From contig JAKFWC010000023.1 of the NCBI GenBank assembly GCA_021732975.1, forward strand, positions 1-64,000: a stretch of 64,000 nucleotides of DNA, written 5' to 3'. The position numbers and the translations under genes are program-made. Shown piece by piece: positions 37,364 through 46,265 of the stretch (the stretch's first letter is position 1; each line of letters opens with the position of its first letter). Below the pieces are notes generated by a model that was not told where the DNA came from, ran no database searches, and saw only the letters and a list, made by a program, of their open reading frames with translations. Source of the stretch: Planctomycetaceae bacterium (lineage in GTDB: Bacteria > Planctomycetota > Planctomycetia > Planctomycetales > Planctomycetaceae).

Positions 37364-37381
37364 GCAGACATCCCTTTGCGT

Positions 37382-38839
37382 CTATTTCGGAATCCGGTTC
37401 AGGGTGTAATACGCTTCCTTGTGCAGCAGCGGTTGGTCGTTGGCGTTCTTGACACCGGCGGAGATGAGTTCGTGGATGTGGCCTTCCTGCAGACCGTCGA
37501 TGACGAGGCGGACTGACTTGTTGTCTTCGGCGACAGTAGCGGATTTGATTGTCGGCGTCGTGAAATCGACCTCGGGGCTGCCATACGCGGATTGGAAGAT
37601 GTATGTGTAAGTTTGCAGCTTGTAGGAATCAACATTGGACGCCAATTCCCGGTTCACGGCTTCGGTGAAGGTCAACTCGAAGCCGTCCGGTTTGGCCCGC
37701 ATTTCGTGAATTTCAAAAGGGGTCTTGCCGGTCCAGTTGAGGCGTTCGAGTGCGTACGGTTTGTTGCCGCGGCTGCCCCATCCACGATTCGTGCCACCGA
37801 CGAACATCGCTCCGTTCGATGACATTTCCAGCGTCAATGTGCCCGAGGCAAACCCTTCGCGGAACGGGAAACAGACGCCCTGATTGTGGTCGTCGACTGT
37901 TTCGAGGAAACACCGCATCACGGTGCTGTTGGTCTGATCGCCCACGAACATCTGATTGGTGAACGGACCGAATTTCCCGTCGGTGGTGTCGCACGTCACT
38001 CCGCTGGCCGACTGCCCCATCTTCTTGTATGGGAAGAGAATGATTGGCGGTTCGTACTCGGGAATCTTCTTCGCTTCCGTCATGAAGCGGCTGCCCGATT
38101 GCGGTTCCTGCGGCTTCTTCGGTAGGACCGCTTTCACTTCGGGCAGGTCGTACCATTTGAAGCCGCCGGGGTGACCGACGAACTTGCCGGGGATGAGTTG
38201 TTTCAAGGCACAAGTGCCGTTCCACGGGCCTTGATTGTCTGTGTAGAACATGTCCCCAGCCGCATTGGTGCCGATGCCCCCCGGTGAGCGGATGCCGCTG
38301 CATGTGGGGATCGATTTGCCGTCGGGTGTGACGCGCAGGCACCAGCCGCGATACTTGCTGTCGCTGCCGAACGAACCCGTCAGACACAGCACCACCCAGA
38401 TGTTGCCCTCATTGTCGAATTTCGAGCCGAAGGCATATTCGTGATAGTCGCCATTGATCTGCCAGTCGTCGTTGATCACCTCGTAGACATCGGCGACGCC
38501 GTCACCGTTGCTGTCTTTGATCCGTGAGACATCGCCACGCTGGGTAAGATACAGCCAGCCATCTTTATGGGTCAGGCCGAGCACTTCATGGAGGCCGTGC
38601 GCGAACCGCGTCCATTTCTGCTGGCCGACATCGCCGAACGGACTTTCGACCAGCCAGATTTCGCCGCGGCGGGTCGAAACCGCCAGCCGCCCGTCCGGCA
38701 GCAGATCCGTCGCCCCGACTTCCAGGAACGCGTCCTTGGGAATCGTGAGCGTGGTCAACTTATAGAAATCGTCTTCGACCGGCGCTTGAGCGAAGGCCGT
38801 GGACGCACCGAAGACCAGGACAACGAACAACCATCGCAT
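37382..38839 (-). CDS. Exported glucose/sorbosone-dehydrogenase-like beta-propeller
   Basis: The protein has 485 residues from ATG 38839. The signal peptide is [18 protein letters not shown] propeller of the PVC-type glucose/sorbosone dehydrogenase-like superfamily follows ([77 protein letters not shown]). No C-terminal haem-binding CxxCH is present, although many planctomycete relatives carry one. A periplasmic sugar-related function is inferred. It heads the minus-strand sulfatase cluster and is divergent from the DUF1549-DUF1501 pair. Confidence 0.85.
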   Translation of the reverse strand: MRWLFVVLVFGASTAFAQAPVEDDFYKLTTLTIPKDAFLEVGATDLLPDGRLAVSTRRGEIWLVESPFGDVGQQKWTRFAHGLHEVLGLTHKDGWLYLTQRGDVSRIKDSNGDGVADVYEVINDDWQINGDYHEYAFGSKFDNEGNIWVVLCLTGSFGSDSKYRGWCLRVTPDGKSIPTCSGIRSPGGIGTNAAGDMFYTDNQGPWNGTCALKQLIPGKFVGHPGGFKWYDLPEVKAVLPKKPQEPQSGSRFMTEAKKIPEYEPPIILFPYKKMGQSASGVTCDTTDGKFGPFTNQMFVGDQTNSTVMRCFLETVDDHNQGVCFPFREGFASGTLTLEMSSNGAMFVGGTNRGWGSRGNKPYALERLNWTGKTPFEIHEMRAKPDGFELTFTEAVNRELASNVDSYKLQTYTYIFQSAYGSPEVDFTTPTIKSATVAEDNKSVRLVIDGLQEGHIHELISAGVKNANDQPLLHKEAYYTLNRIPK

Positions 38840-38978
38840 GAATGCCGTCTTTCACTAAAGGTTGCATGATTAGGGGGGGCAAATCGAGTTGATGGGAAGA
38901 TTTGCACCAGTCTATCCATGTGAATCGCGGCGATACAATCCGACCGACGAATCACCTAACTTCCCAATCTGTCGCAAG

Positions 38979-39007
38979 TTGACGCCGATCCATCGACGAT
39001 TTATGAT
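38979..39007 (+). promoter_or_regulatory. Candidate sigma-70-type promoter of the DUF1549-DUF1501 pair
   Basis: TTGACG (38979-38984) and TATGAT (39002-39007) are spaced by 17 nt, about 55 nt upstream of ATG 39063. This is close to consensus. Confidence 0.6.
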
Positions 39008-39062
39008 GTACGGTGGATCAATTTCTGTCAGTTTGTGCCTCACCCGCTCTGGGAGCACGCCG

Positions 39063-40670
39063 ATGAGCTCGTCTGCGCTTTGGCGAACGGTTCTGTTCCA
39101 CTCCGCTTGTGTCACGGGACTGTGCCTGGTCGCCGCCAGTGCGGTGACCGCTCAGGATGCCGCCGCGCCGCCGCGGATGAACGCCCCGCTGCTCGATGCA
39201 TTGATGGAGCAGGAATTGAAGGCTCCGCTATCTCCGCCAGTGGATGACGAGCAATTCCTACGACGGGTCACGCTCGATTTCATCGGCCGACAGCCCACGC
39301 CGGACGAAGTCGCCGATTTCATGGGGAGTGCCGCCGCCGACAAACGGGCACAGGTGGTTGAACGGTTGCTCGCCGATCCGGAATTCGGTCGCAACTGGGC
39401 CGCGTATTGGTCCGACACCATCGGGTACCGCATTCCCCCGCCGGAATTGACGTTCCTCAATTACGACCCGTTCAAAGCCTGGCTGGCGACGAAGCTGAAT
39501 GAGAACACCAGTTGGGACGAAGTCATCCGCGATGTGCTCTCGGCGACGGGTAAGGTGAAGGACAACCCGCCGGTGACTTTCGTAGCCTACCACGAAGCCC
39601 ATGCACAACGGTTAGCGTCCGAGACGGCCCGCATTTTTCTGAGCCTGCAACTGGGCTGTGCTCAATGTCACGATCATCCATTCGATGATTGGAAACGCGA
39701 GCAGTTCCATGAGTTGGCCGCGTACTTCACTCGCGCTTCGGTCAAGTTCCCTTGGAACGAAGGAATCGAAACGGAAGTGAAGGATAAGGGGAAGGGCGAA
39801 TATGAAATGCCCAACGTGCAGGATCCGACCAAAAAGGGGACAGAAATGACCCCGGCGTTCCTCACGGGGGAAAAGCTTCCCAAGGGCAAGGGTGATGTCG
39901 AACGTCGCAAGGAACTCGCTCAACTGATTGCATCGGATCAGAACCCATGGTTTGCCAAGTCGTATGTGAACCGCATCTGGGCCCGTATGATGGGTCGCGG
40001 GTTTTACGAACCGGTCGATGATTTCGGCCCCGCGGTGACGGCGATGTTGCCGGTCGTTCATGAAGCCTTGTCGGCTGAGTTCAAGACCTCGGGGCACGAT
40101 GTGAAAGCGTTCTTCCGACTGATCGCGAACTCGCAGGCCTACCAGCAGCAACTTGCCCAATCGGAATCGATTGCCGATCGGCCGTTCTCGTCCGGAGCCA
40201 CCGGGAAACTGCGTGGCGATGAAATCTTTGCATCGTTGGTCACCTCCATCGAATTACCGAATGTTACGCCTCCCAAGGTCGCGCCGACCAAGGAAATCCG
40301 CTTTCCACCCCCGCCGAAAAGCACGCGTGATCTGGTCGCGGAAGCGTTCGCCTTCGACCCATCGGCCCGCGTGGAAGATGTCAGTCGCACGCTGCAACAG
40401 GCCATGCTGCTGATGAACAACGACCAATTGCAGAAGCAGGTCGATGCCCGTCCGGAAAGCGGCACCGTCCTCAGCAAATTGCTGCAAACGGAATCCGATA
40501 ACCGGGCTGCCGTCGATCGGTTGTTCCAGCTCATCCTGGCCCGCAAGCCGCGCGATACCGAACTAAAGGTCACTCTCGAACACATTTCTGCCATCAACAA
40601 TCGGGGTGAAGCCTTCGAGGACGTACTCTGGAGTCTGATCAACTCGGCCGAGTTCACGACGAAGCGGTAA
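39063..40670 (+). CDS. DUF1549/DUF1553 exported protein
   Basis: The protein has 535 residues from ATG 39063, with GGGAG 8 nt upstream; the longer ORF start lacks support. A signal peptide (SACVTGLCLVAASAVTAQ) precedes the DUF1549 domain (FLRRVTLDFIGRQPTPDEVADFM...WSDTIGYR). LGCAQCHDHPFDDW, a cytochrome-c-like CxxCH site, follows. The DUF1553 domain is NPWFAKSYVNRIWARMMGRGFYEPVDDFGP. These proteins are hallmark planctomycete exported proteins encoded with DUF1501 partners and thought to act in surface polysaccharide turnover or electron transfer. The DUF1501 gene follows, which supports pairing. Confidence 0.94.
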   Translation: MSSSALWRTVLFHSACVTGLCLVAASAVTAQDAAAPPRMNAPLLDALMEQELKAPLSPPVDDEQFLRRVTLDFIGRQPTPDEVADFMGSAAADKRAQVVERLLADPEFGRNWAAYWSDTIGYRIPPPELTFLNYDPFKAWLATKLNENTSWDEVIRDVLSATGKVKDNPPVTFVAYHEAHAQRLASETARIFLSLQLGCAQCHDHPFDDWKREQFHELAAYFTRASVKFPWNEGIETEVKDKGKGEYEMPNVQDPTKKGTEMTPAFLTGEKLPKGKGDVERRKELAQLIASDQNPWFAKSYVNRIWARMMGRGFYEPVDDFGPAVTAMLPVVHEALSAEFKTSGHDVKAFFRLIANSQAYQQQLAQSESIADRPFSSGATGKLRGDEIFASLVTSIELPNVTPPKVAPTKEIRFPPPPKSTRDLVAEAFAFDPSARVEDVSRTLQQAMLLMNNDQLQKQVDARPESGTVLSKLLQTESDNRAAVDRLFQLILARKPRDTELKVTLEHISAINNRGEAFEDVLWSLINSAEFTTKR

Positions 40671-40684
40671 AGTCCGGCGAATTT

Positions 40685-40764
40685 CTTGTGTGCCACGGCC
40701 GCGTCGGCCGTGCGGTTTTGCAGAACGTGTTGCCCAGACGCTCGGCCGACACGCTTGTGGCACA
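40685..40764. repeat. Inverted repeat, TTGTGTGCCAC/GGCCGTGTCGGCCGTG family
   Basis: CTTGTGTGCCACGGCCGCGTCGGCCGTGCG faces CGCTCGGCCGACACGCTTGTGGCACA. It sits between the DUF1549 and DUF1501 genes, so it would be part of their joint transcript. Related to 19021-19106. Confidence 0.8.
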
Positions 40765-40815
40765 TGGAATCAAAGACTTCTATCAAGCTGATAAACTGCC
40801 TCAAAGCCGCGAGAA

Positions 40816-42135
40816 ATGACCATGCCTCAAACCATTCTCGATCTGGCCGCCAATCGTCATGGCGTCGTCGACCGTCGGGCCTTTCTGCGGACGATGGCCG
40901 CGGGGACGGGCGTGGCCATGCTCGGCTGGCGCGACATGGTCATGGCCCAGGCCGCTGCGTTGCGCAAGCAGGGCAAGGCGATGATTCTGCTGTGGATGGA
41001 CGGCGGGCCGAGCCAGTTCGATACGTTCAATCCCAAGATCGGCTCGAAGAACCAGGGCCCGGCAACGGCGATCGACACCAATGTCCCCGGCATGCAGTTC
41101 GCCGATTTCTGGCCGGAAACCGCGAAGATCGCCGACCGATTGGCGGTCATTCGGTCGATGCGGACCAGCGAAGCCGAACACGACCGCGCGATCATGCTCG
41201 TGCGGACCGGTTACCCGCCCAATCCGGCCGTGCGGTATCCGACATTCGGATCATTGGTGGCGAAAGAACGAGACGACGTGGAATACGATTTCCCAGCGTT
41301 CGTCCGTATCGGCAAGCCGCGCATCAAGACCCGCGATGTCGACGCCGGGATCATCGGCGTGAAATATTCTTCGTTCAATGTCGATCAGGCCGGTGAATTG
41401 CCTCCCAACGTCCGCCCGGTGGTCACCGAACCAGTCCTGCGACGGCGGTTGTCACTTGCCGAGAAACTCGATGCCGAATTTGCGGCGTCCGGTGCAGCGA
41501 AAGAAGTCGCGGAGAAGCGTTCGGTCTACGATCGTACGTCACGGTTCGTGATGAGTCCGCGCTTGTCGACATTCGATCTGGAGCGCGAGTCACCCGAAAT
41601 GCGGGATGCCTATGGTCGCACGGACTTTGGCCAAGGCTGCTTGCTCGCCCGCCGATTGATTGAACAGGGCGTCAGTTTCGTGGAAGTCATCAGCACCGGC
41701 AGTCGCAATGATGCCGGCTGGGACACGCACAACAACGGCTTTCGCGATCAACCCTATTTGTGTGCCGAGTCCGACCCCGCGTTGGCGACGTTGATCCTCG
41801 ATCTCGAACAGCGCGGGATGCTCGAAAACACGCTGGTGGTCTGGATGGGCGAGTTCGGCCGCACGCCGAAGATCAAAGCCGATGGCGGTCGCGATCACTA
41901 TTCCAAAGGCTGGCCTGTGGTGCTGGCGGGCGGCGGCGTCCGCGGCGGGCAGATCATCGGAGCCACCGACTTCGACGGGATCGATGTGACCGAGCGACCG
42001 ATCGGCATTCAGGATTTGTTCTGCAGCTTCTGCAAGGTCCTCGATATCGACGCTCACCAGGAATACTTCACTGCGGATGGCCGCCCCATCAAACTCGTCA
42101 GCGGCGGCGAAGTGGTGCACGAACTGTTTGGATAA
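40816..42135 (+). CDS. DUF1501 protein with Tat-like N-terminus
   Basis: The protein has 439 residues from ATG 40816 (ATG 40822 possible). The N-terminus DRRAFLRTMAAGTGVAMLGW is a twin-Arg-type signal. The body has the alkaline-phosphatase/sulfatase-like fold signatures of DUF1501: MILLWMDGGPSQFDTFNPK, SEAEHDRAIMLVRTGYPPN, WDTHNNGF and VVWMGEFGRTPKIKADGGRDHY. The substrate is unknown. It is encoded with DUF1549 as is usual in planctomycetes. It ends 90 nt before a strong terminator shared with the convergent oxidoreductase gene. Confidence 0.93.
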   Translation: MTMPQTILDLAANRHGVVDRRAFLRTMAAGTGVAMLGWRDMVMAQAAALRKQGKAMILLWMDGGPSQFDTFNPKIGSKNQGPATAIDTNVPGMQFADFWPETAKIADRLAVIRSMRTSEAEHDRAIMLVRTGYPPNPAVRYPTFGSLVAKERDDVEYDFPAFVRIGKPRIKTRDVDAGIIGVKYSSFNVDQAGELPPNVRPVVTEPVLRRRLSLAEKLDAEFAASGAAKEVAEKRSVYDRTSRFVMSPRLSTFDLERESPEMRDAYGRTDFGQGCLLARRLIEQGVSFVEVISTGSRNDAGWDTHNNGFRDQPYLCAESDPALATLILDLEQRGMLENTLVVWMGEFGRTPKIKADGGRDHYSKGWPVVLAGGGVRGGQIIGATDFDGIDVTERPIGIQDLFCSFCKVLDIDAHQEYFTADGRPIKLVSGGEVVHELFG

Positions 42136-42143
42136 GAAAACAA

Positions 42144-42206
42144 CCCAGGGAACGCATTCCCCGGGCTTCTCCGTTGTGCGCGGGTCTCCCGACCCCACAC
42201 ACAACA
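42144..42206. repeat. Two palindromic remnants after the DUF1501 gene
   Basis: CCCAGGGAACGCATTCCCCGGG (42144-42165) is an imperfect hairpin. GTTGTGCGCGGGTCTCCCGACCCCACACACAAC (about 42173-42206) looks like a decayed copy of the hairpin at 12746-12778. Confidence 0.6.
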
Positions 42207-42225
42207 GTCAGTTCGATTAAACAAA

Positions 42226-42255
42226 AAGCCCGGCATCTCTGGAGATGCCGGGCTT
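42226..42255. terminator. Strong bidirectional terminator
   Basis: AAGCCCGGCATCTC-tg-GAGATGCCGGGCTT is a 14-bp stem preceded by an A-run (ACAAAAA). It lies between convergent genes and suits termination mainly on the minus strand (T-run there), with possible plus-strand activity. Confidence 0.85.
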
Positions 42256-42283
42256 CTGTATTTCATGATGACGTGCGACTCGC

Positions 42284-43585
42284 TCAGATGAACTGCGTCA
42301 CGCCCGGTTGAGCCATCGGCGCGACTTTCACTTCGGTGTTCCAGTCTTTGATTTCCGGGACGAGGACTTCCTGCGAGTTCATCGCCATGTCCCACGTCAC
42401 TTCGCGGCCGGTGTAGCCTGCCATGCGGCCCATGATGCCCATCAGCGTGCTGCTGACCATCCGGTCGCCGTCGTTGAGGGGTTCGCCCTTTCGCAACGAC
42501 GCGAAGAATTCGTCGTGCTCGGTCTGGTACATGTTGTTCCGCGGGCCTTCGTACTTCCACGGGTTCTCGCCGGTAATCATGATTCCGCGGGCGGCGATGT
42601 GACCGATCCCCTTGGTGCCGATGATCGTGCAAGCGTTTTCGTTGAAGCAGCCGGGAATCTGCCGCTGAGCGAGGAAGCCGCGCGTGTTCTGCGGGTTGCC
42701 CCACACGTAGTTAACTTCGATGTGGTCGTAGATATTGCCGCCGTTGGCAGGAATCTGACGGCCACCGACAGCGGTACATGAAGCGGGCGGCGCATCTTTC
42801 ATGGCCCATGCCAGCCAGTCGACAGTGTGAATCGCCTGTTCGACGAGTCCGTCACCCGACAGCCATGTGAAGTTGTACCAGTTGCGGACCATCCACTCGA
42901 GATCGGTGATGTCCTTCGGACGCTTTTCGGCCGGAGGCATGGGCTTGACCGGGCCGGTGAGATAGGTGCCGTAGACCGCGACGACATCGCCGATCTGGCC
43001 TTCATGCACGCGTTTGAACAACTCGCGGCGGGGATAGTCATACCGCCAGCAGAACCCAGCGAGGATGCCGAGTTTCTTTTCCTTGGCGATCTTCACCGAT
43101 TCGATCACCGAGCGGACGCCGGGGGCATCAGTCGCCATCGGCTTTTCGGTGAAGATGTGTTTGTTGGCGTCGACGGCCGCTCGCAGATGAACCGGACGGA
43201 AACCCGGGGGTGAAGCGAGCAGCACGACATCGCAGTTTTCGATGACGTTCTTGTAGGCATCGAGACCGACGTACTTCTGCTTTTCGTCGACCTGCACCTG
43301 CTCGGCAATTTGCGGCTGAGTTTTCAGATTCTCGATGCTGTAATCAATCGCCTGGCGAAAGACATCCGCAACGGCGACCAGCTTGGCGTTCTTGTCGGCT
43401 CCCAGCGCTTCCCGCGCGGCTCCACTTCCCCGGCCGCCGCAACCGACGAGGCCCACCTTCAACGTCTCATCTCCGGCGGCATAGAGCCCGGAATTCAGGC
43501 CGAGGCTCAATCCTAAACCGGCGGCCACGGCAGAACTGGTCTTCAGAAAATCGCGACGATCAGTGGAAGCGGCGGGCTGGTCCAT
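42284..43585 (-). CDS. Tat-exported Gfo/Idh/MocA family oxidoreductase
   Basis: The protein has 433 residues from ATG 43585, with GAGG 6 nt upstream. The twin-Arg signal is TDRRDFLKTSSAVAAGLGLSLGL. The Rossmann motif VGLVGCGGRGSG and the FTEKPMATD dipeptide are intact, so it is probably a folded NAD(P)-dependent enzyme exported with cofactor by Tat. Family members act on sugars, inositols or glycosides. The long C-terminal part (NWYNFTWLSGDGLVEQAIHTVDW) is typical of planctomycete members. It is convergent with the DUF1501 gene. Confidence 0.93.
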   Translation of the reverse strand: MDQPAASTDRRDFLKTSSAVAAGLGLSLGLNSGLYAAGDETLKVGLVGCGGRGSGAAREALGADKNAKLVAVADVFRQAIDYSIENLKTQPQIAEQVQVDEKQKYVGLDAYKNVIENCDVVLLASPPGFRPVHLRAAVDANKHIFTEKPMATDAPGVRSVIESVKIAKEKKLGILAGFCWRYDYPRRELFKRVHEGQIGDVVAVYGTYLTGPVKPMPPAEKRPKDITDLEWMVRNWYNFTWLSGDGLVEQAIHTVDWLAWAMKDAPPASCTAVGGRQIPANGGNIYDHIEVNYVWGNPQNTRGFLAQRQIPGCFNENACTIIGTKGIGHIAARGIMITGENPWKYEGPRNNMYQTEHDEFFASLRKGEPLNDGDRMVSSTLMGIMGRMAGYTGREVTWDMAMNSQEVLVPEIKDWNTEVKVAPMAQPGVTQFI

Positions 43586-43705
43586 GCGGTCCTCACAGAG
43601 TGGAAACGAAGGCGGGATTGTCGGGCAACAGCGCAGCTTCCATGCTATCCATCGGCTGGACCCGATGCGAGTGAACGGACGATTTCCGCACACGCAACGG
43701 CGTTC

Positions 43706-43774
43706 ATTTAGCCCTCGGTTGTCCGCAACCGGGGGCTTTCGCGGCCCCCCGTTGCAGACAACGGGAGACTAAAT
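43706..43774. repeat. Twin-hairpin element, TTAGCCCCC family
   Basis: ATTTAGCCCTCGGTTG-tccg-CAACCGGGGGCT is followed by GGCCCCCCGTTG-caga-CAACGGGAGACTAAAT. It has two hairpins with complementary outer ends, as at 35335 and 47922. Confidence 0.8.
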
Positions 43775-43788
43775 GGGGATGAAAACCT

Positions 43789-44277
43789 TCAGCCCATCGC
43801 CAACAACGCCGGGCGTTTTTCGTCGATGAACTTGATGTGATGCGGGATGTGTCCGGCGATCCGTTTCAACAGAACGGCGAGGGTCATCGGACCGTCGCCG
43901 CTGTGGACGCCGACACGTTCAAAGTCGGCAGCGGTGACCGTGCGGAGAATACGCGTGACGTGCTGGTGAATGGAGGTGATCACCGCCAGTTCTTCGTTCA
44001 GATCGCGCTGGTTGCAGGCCAGCCGCGAGAGGAATTCATCGGGATTGGCGCTGAACATCGTTGGCCGGTCTTCCACCAGCACTCGTTTCATTCGGTCGGC
44101 GTAGAAGATCTCCGCATCGGCGATGTGGCAGACGATTTCCAGCACCGACCATTTTCCCGGGGGAGCGGGCGTGCGAAGCTGACGGTCATTCAACCCTGCC
44201 ACGGCCTTTCGTAGCAACTCCGGCCCATTGGCATAGAGATCCAGAGACGCCGCCACTTCCGGAGACCAATCGGACAT
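43789..44277 (-). CDS. DinB-like four-helix protein
   Basis: The protein has 162 residues from ATG 44277, with AGAGGA 8 nt upstream. The DinB/YfiT-like metal-binding bundle is indicated by WSVLEIVCHIADAEIFYADRMKRVL (first His) and RIAGHIPHHIKFIDEKR (second and third His). Such proteins are putative metal-dependent thiol transferases or hydrolases; the substrate here is unknown. It is a single gene on the minus strand, with a twin-hairpin element beyond its stop. Confidence 0.9.
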   Translation of the reverse strand: MSDWSPEVAASLDLYANGPELLRKAVAGLNDRQLRTPAPPGKWSVLEIVCHIADAEIFYADRMKRVLVEDRPTMFSANPDEFLSRLACNQRDLNEELAVITSIHQHVTRILRTVTAADFERVGVHSGDGPMTLAVLLKRIAGHIPHHIKFIDEKRPALLAMG

Positions 44278-44845
44278 CGGTCAATTCCTCTTTTTAGGTC
44301 TGTTTCGCGAGAGTCTTTGTGATGCCAAGAGTACAGCGAGCCGTTGTCGAAGGCGAGTTTCCCCGAAAGTGGGAACAAAGTCGCCGTCGCGATGAAAACG
44401 GCGTCCCCCGTGCGTACCCACTAGGCAAGTCCCGCATTCCAATTCGTACACATGGAAAGTGATGCAAGATTTTTCATCGCTGAAGTCCCATGCAAGAAAC
44501 AAGTTGCAGCAGGCAGGCGAACTTTCCAAATCCGCGGCACACAAACTGCGATTGAGGGATTTGTCAGATGGGGTGATCGTCGAAGGATGGCACACATCGG
44601 CATGTTTTCACTCGCGAAGAGTTGATTCGGACTTCATCAGAAATACTTCGTTTTCCTGCATACTGCCCGAAGATTGACCCACCTACCTCACCCGTTTCAG
44701 TGTCTGTCGTAATGGATGCGAAAGCGTTGAAACACCCGCCTGGAATTGAGTGAGTTTCGAATACCGCCGCGGTCACCCGTCATCGTGGACGGAACACAAC
44801 GCGGACTGACTCACTGATCTGTCGCCTGCAAATTGAGAAAGGTTC
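44278..44845. other. Gap without a convincing gene
   Basis: About 570 nt lie between divergent genes. ORFs on both strands (44459-44677 plus, 44281-44595 minus) lack ribosome-binding sites and motifs, and the stretch is less GC-rich than its neighbours. It may be decayed repeats plus the two promoters. Confidence 0.5.
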
Positions 44846-45928
44846 ATGATGCGCCGAGGATTCCTCCGGCTGCGCTCTTCGTCCGCGCCCCGTCGCGGCT
44901 TGCTTCACCTGGGCTACCTGCGCGAACTCAGCTTCGTCGCGATGATGATTGGTGGCGTCTTATTCGCACAGCAGTCGTTCCGTGCGCCATCAACGCCCGA
45001 CAATGCCAATGCTCATTCGGAACAACCCGTCTATGGTCTGACGTTGGCGGAATCGGGAAAGAAACTGTGGGTCTCCCGCGAACGCTATGGGATCAGTCAG
45101 ATCAACCTCGCCGATGGTATTGAAACCGATCGCTGGTTGCTCTTTCAATCGGAAGCCAGCTTCGCCGCTCACGGGGGCGATGATTGCGCGACCACAATGC
45201 GTTACAGTCTGGACCGTCGAATCGATCTCTTCCGCGGCAACGAAACGATTCACAGCGAAGTGCTGCCGGAAGTCTTCGGAGTCATGGCGGACACCGATCT
45301 GTCGCAGAACGGACGCGTGGCTGTCGCTGTAAGCAATGACAAGGCCATGAAAGTGTGGCTCATTGGCGGCGACGGAACCGAAGTCGAAGGTCGGGAATTC
45401 GTCGTTCCCAATCAACTCGATCATGTGGCGGTGGCGCCGGATGGGAAAACGATCGCGTTGGTGAGTTGGTCGCACGTTTATTTGTGGAACGTGGACGAAC
45501 GCCGCGTGGTAACCTCCTGGAAAGTGTCGCACGGTGCAGCCCCGGCGGAACGGGATAATCGAGCTGACACACTGGCGTGGTCGCAAGACGGCCAGCACTT
45601 CGCGGTGGGATTCGATGACGGCATTGTGCGAATCTGGAATGTGGAGACGCAGTCGTTGACGTGGGAGCACCAGGCAGACACGTACAAAGCCACCGCGGTG
45701 GCGTTCGATTCCACGGGCACGAAGCTTGCCACCGGTGGTTTCGACAAGCAGGTCCGGGTCTGGGATCTCACTGAAAACCGCATGCTGTGGGAACGGGAGC
45801 ACCATTCGCGATCGATCCATAATCTCGTCTTCGCCGCCGATGACAACCGGCTCTATTCCGGCAGTCTCGACGGCAAAGTCTGCGAATGGGCCGCAGCGAC
45901 GGGAACAATCATGCGTGATCTTCCCTGA
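44846..45928 (+). CDS. Membrane-anchored WD40-repeat protein
   Basis: The protein has 360 residues from ATG 44846 (ATG 44849 equally possible; GAGAAAGG just upstream). One N-terminal hydrophobic segment (LSFVAMMIGGVLFAQQS) anchors or exports it. WD40-like blades cover about 50-355, clearest at the end (DTLAWSQDGQHFAVGFDDGIVRIWNVE; AVAFDSTGTKLATGGFDKQVRVWDLTE; NLVFAADDNRLYSGSLDGKVCEWAA). It is a protein-interaction propeller of unknown partner, ending at a rho-independent terminator. Confidence 0.88.
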   Translation: MMRRGFLRLRSSSAPRRGLLHLGYLRELSFVAMMIGGVLFAQQSFRAPSTPDNANAHSEQPVYGLTLAESGKKLWVSRERYGISQINLADGIETDRWLLFQSEASFAAHGGDDCATTMRYSLDRRIDLFRGNETIHSEVLPEVFGVMADTDLSQNGRVAVAVSNDKAMKVWLIGGDGTEVEGREFVVPNQLDHVAVAPDGKTIALVSWSHVYLWNVDERRVVTSWKVSHGAAPAERDNRADTLAWSQDGQHFAVGFDDGIVRIWNVETQSLTWEHQADTYKATAVAFDSTGTKLATGGFDKQVRVWDLTENRMLWEREHHSRSIHNLVFAADDNRLYSGSLDGKVCEWAAATGTIMRDLP

Positions 45929-45978
45929 CCGATTCGTCCTCACTGATTGCAATTAAAGGGTGGTGGACTACGATAGAT

Positions 45979-46016
45979 GGACCGCGGGCACTGCGCTCGC
46001 GGTCCGTTTTCGTTTT
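45979..46016 (+). terminator. Rho-independent terminator after the WD40 gene
   Basis: GGACCGCG-ggcactgcgct-CGCGGTCC is followed by GTTTTCGTTTT. The stem has 8 bp and a T-rich tail, 50 nt after the stop. Confidence 0.75.
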
Positions 46017-46265
46017 CCGAGAGATGAGCCACGCATGATTACGGCCGGGATTGACGGGATCGACCGGAGCTACCATTTGCCTCCGTTGGGGCATAACCCG
46101 TCCAGCACACTGGCAGGGACGACCCCCGGCAGCTTCGCGAGGCCGCCGGTAATTCTGCCCGGCGTCGACGGCGCGCGTACGTTCGCATCGCCAGATACCC
46201 CCGGCATGCCCGGCGTCTCGGACAAAACCGCCTGGGATTTTTTACCAGACGGTTGGTCTGTCACG

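Noticed and set aside
44281-44595. 104-aa minus-strand ORF (and 72-aa plus-strand ORF 44459-44677)
   Set aside because: No ribosome-binding site, low-complexity Arg/Cys-rich composition and mutual overlap. Probably decayed repeat sequence.
45960-46265. ThiC starting at the ORF-track start (650 aa)
   Set aside because: The extra residues overlap the upstream gene's terminator and match no ThiC domain. A start at 46266 (or at most 46035) fits better.
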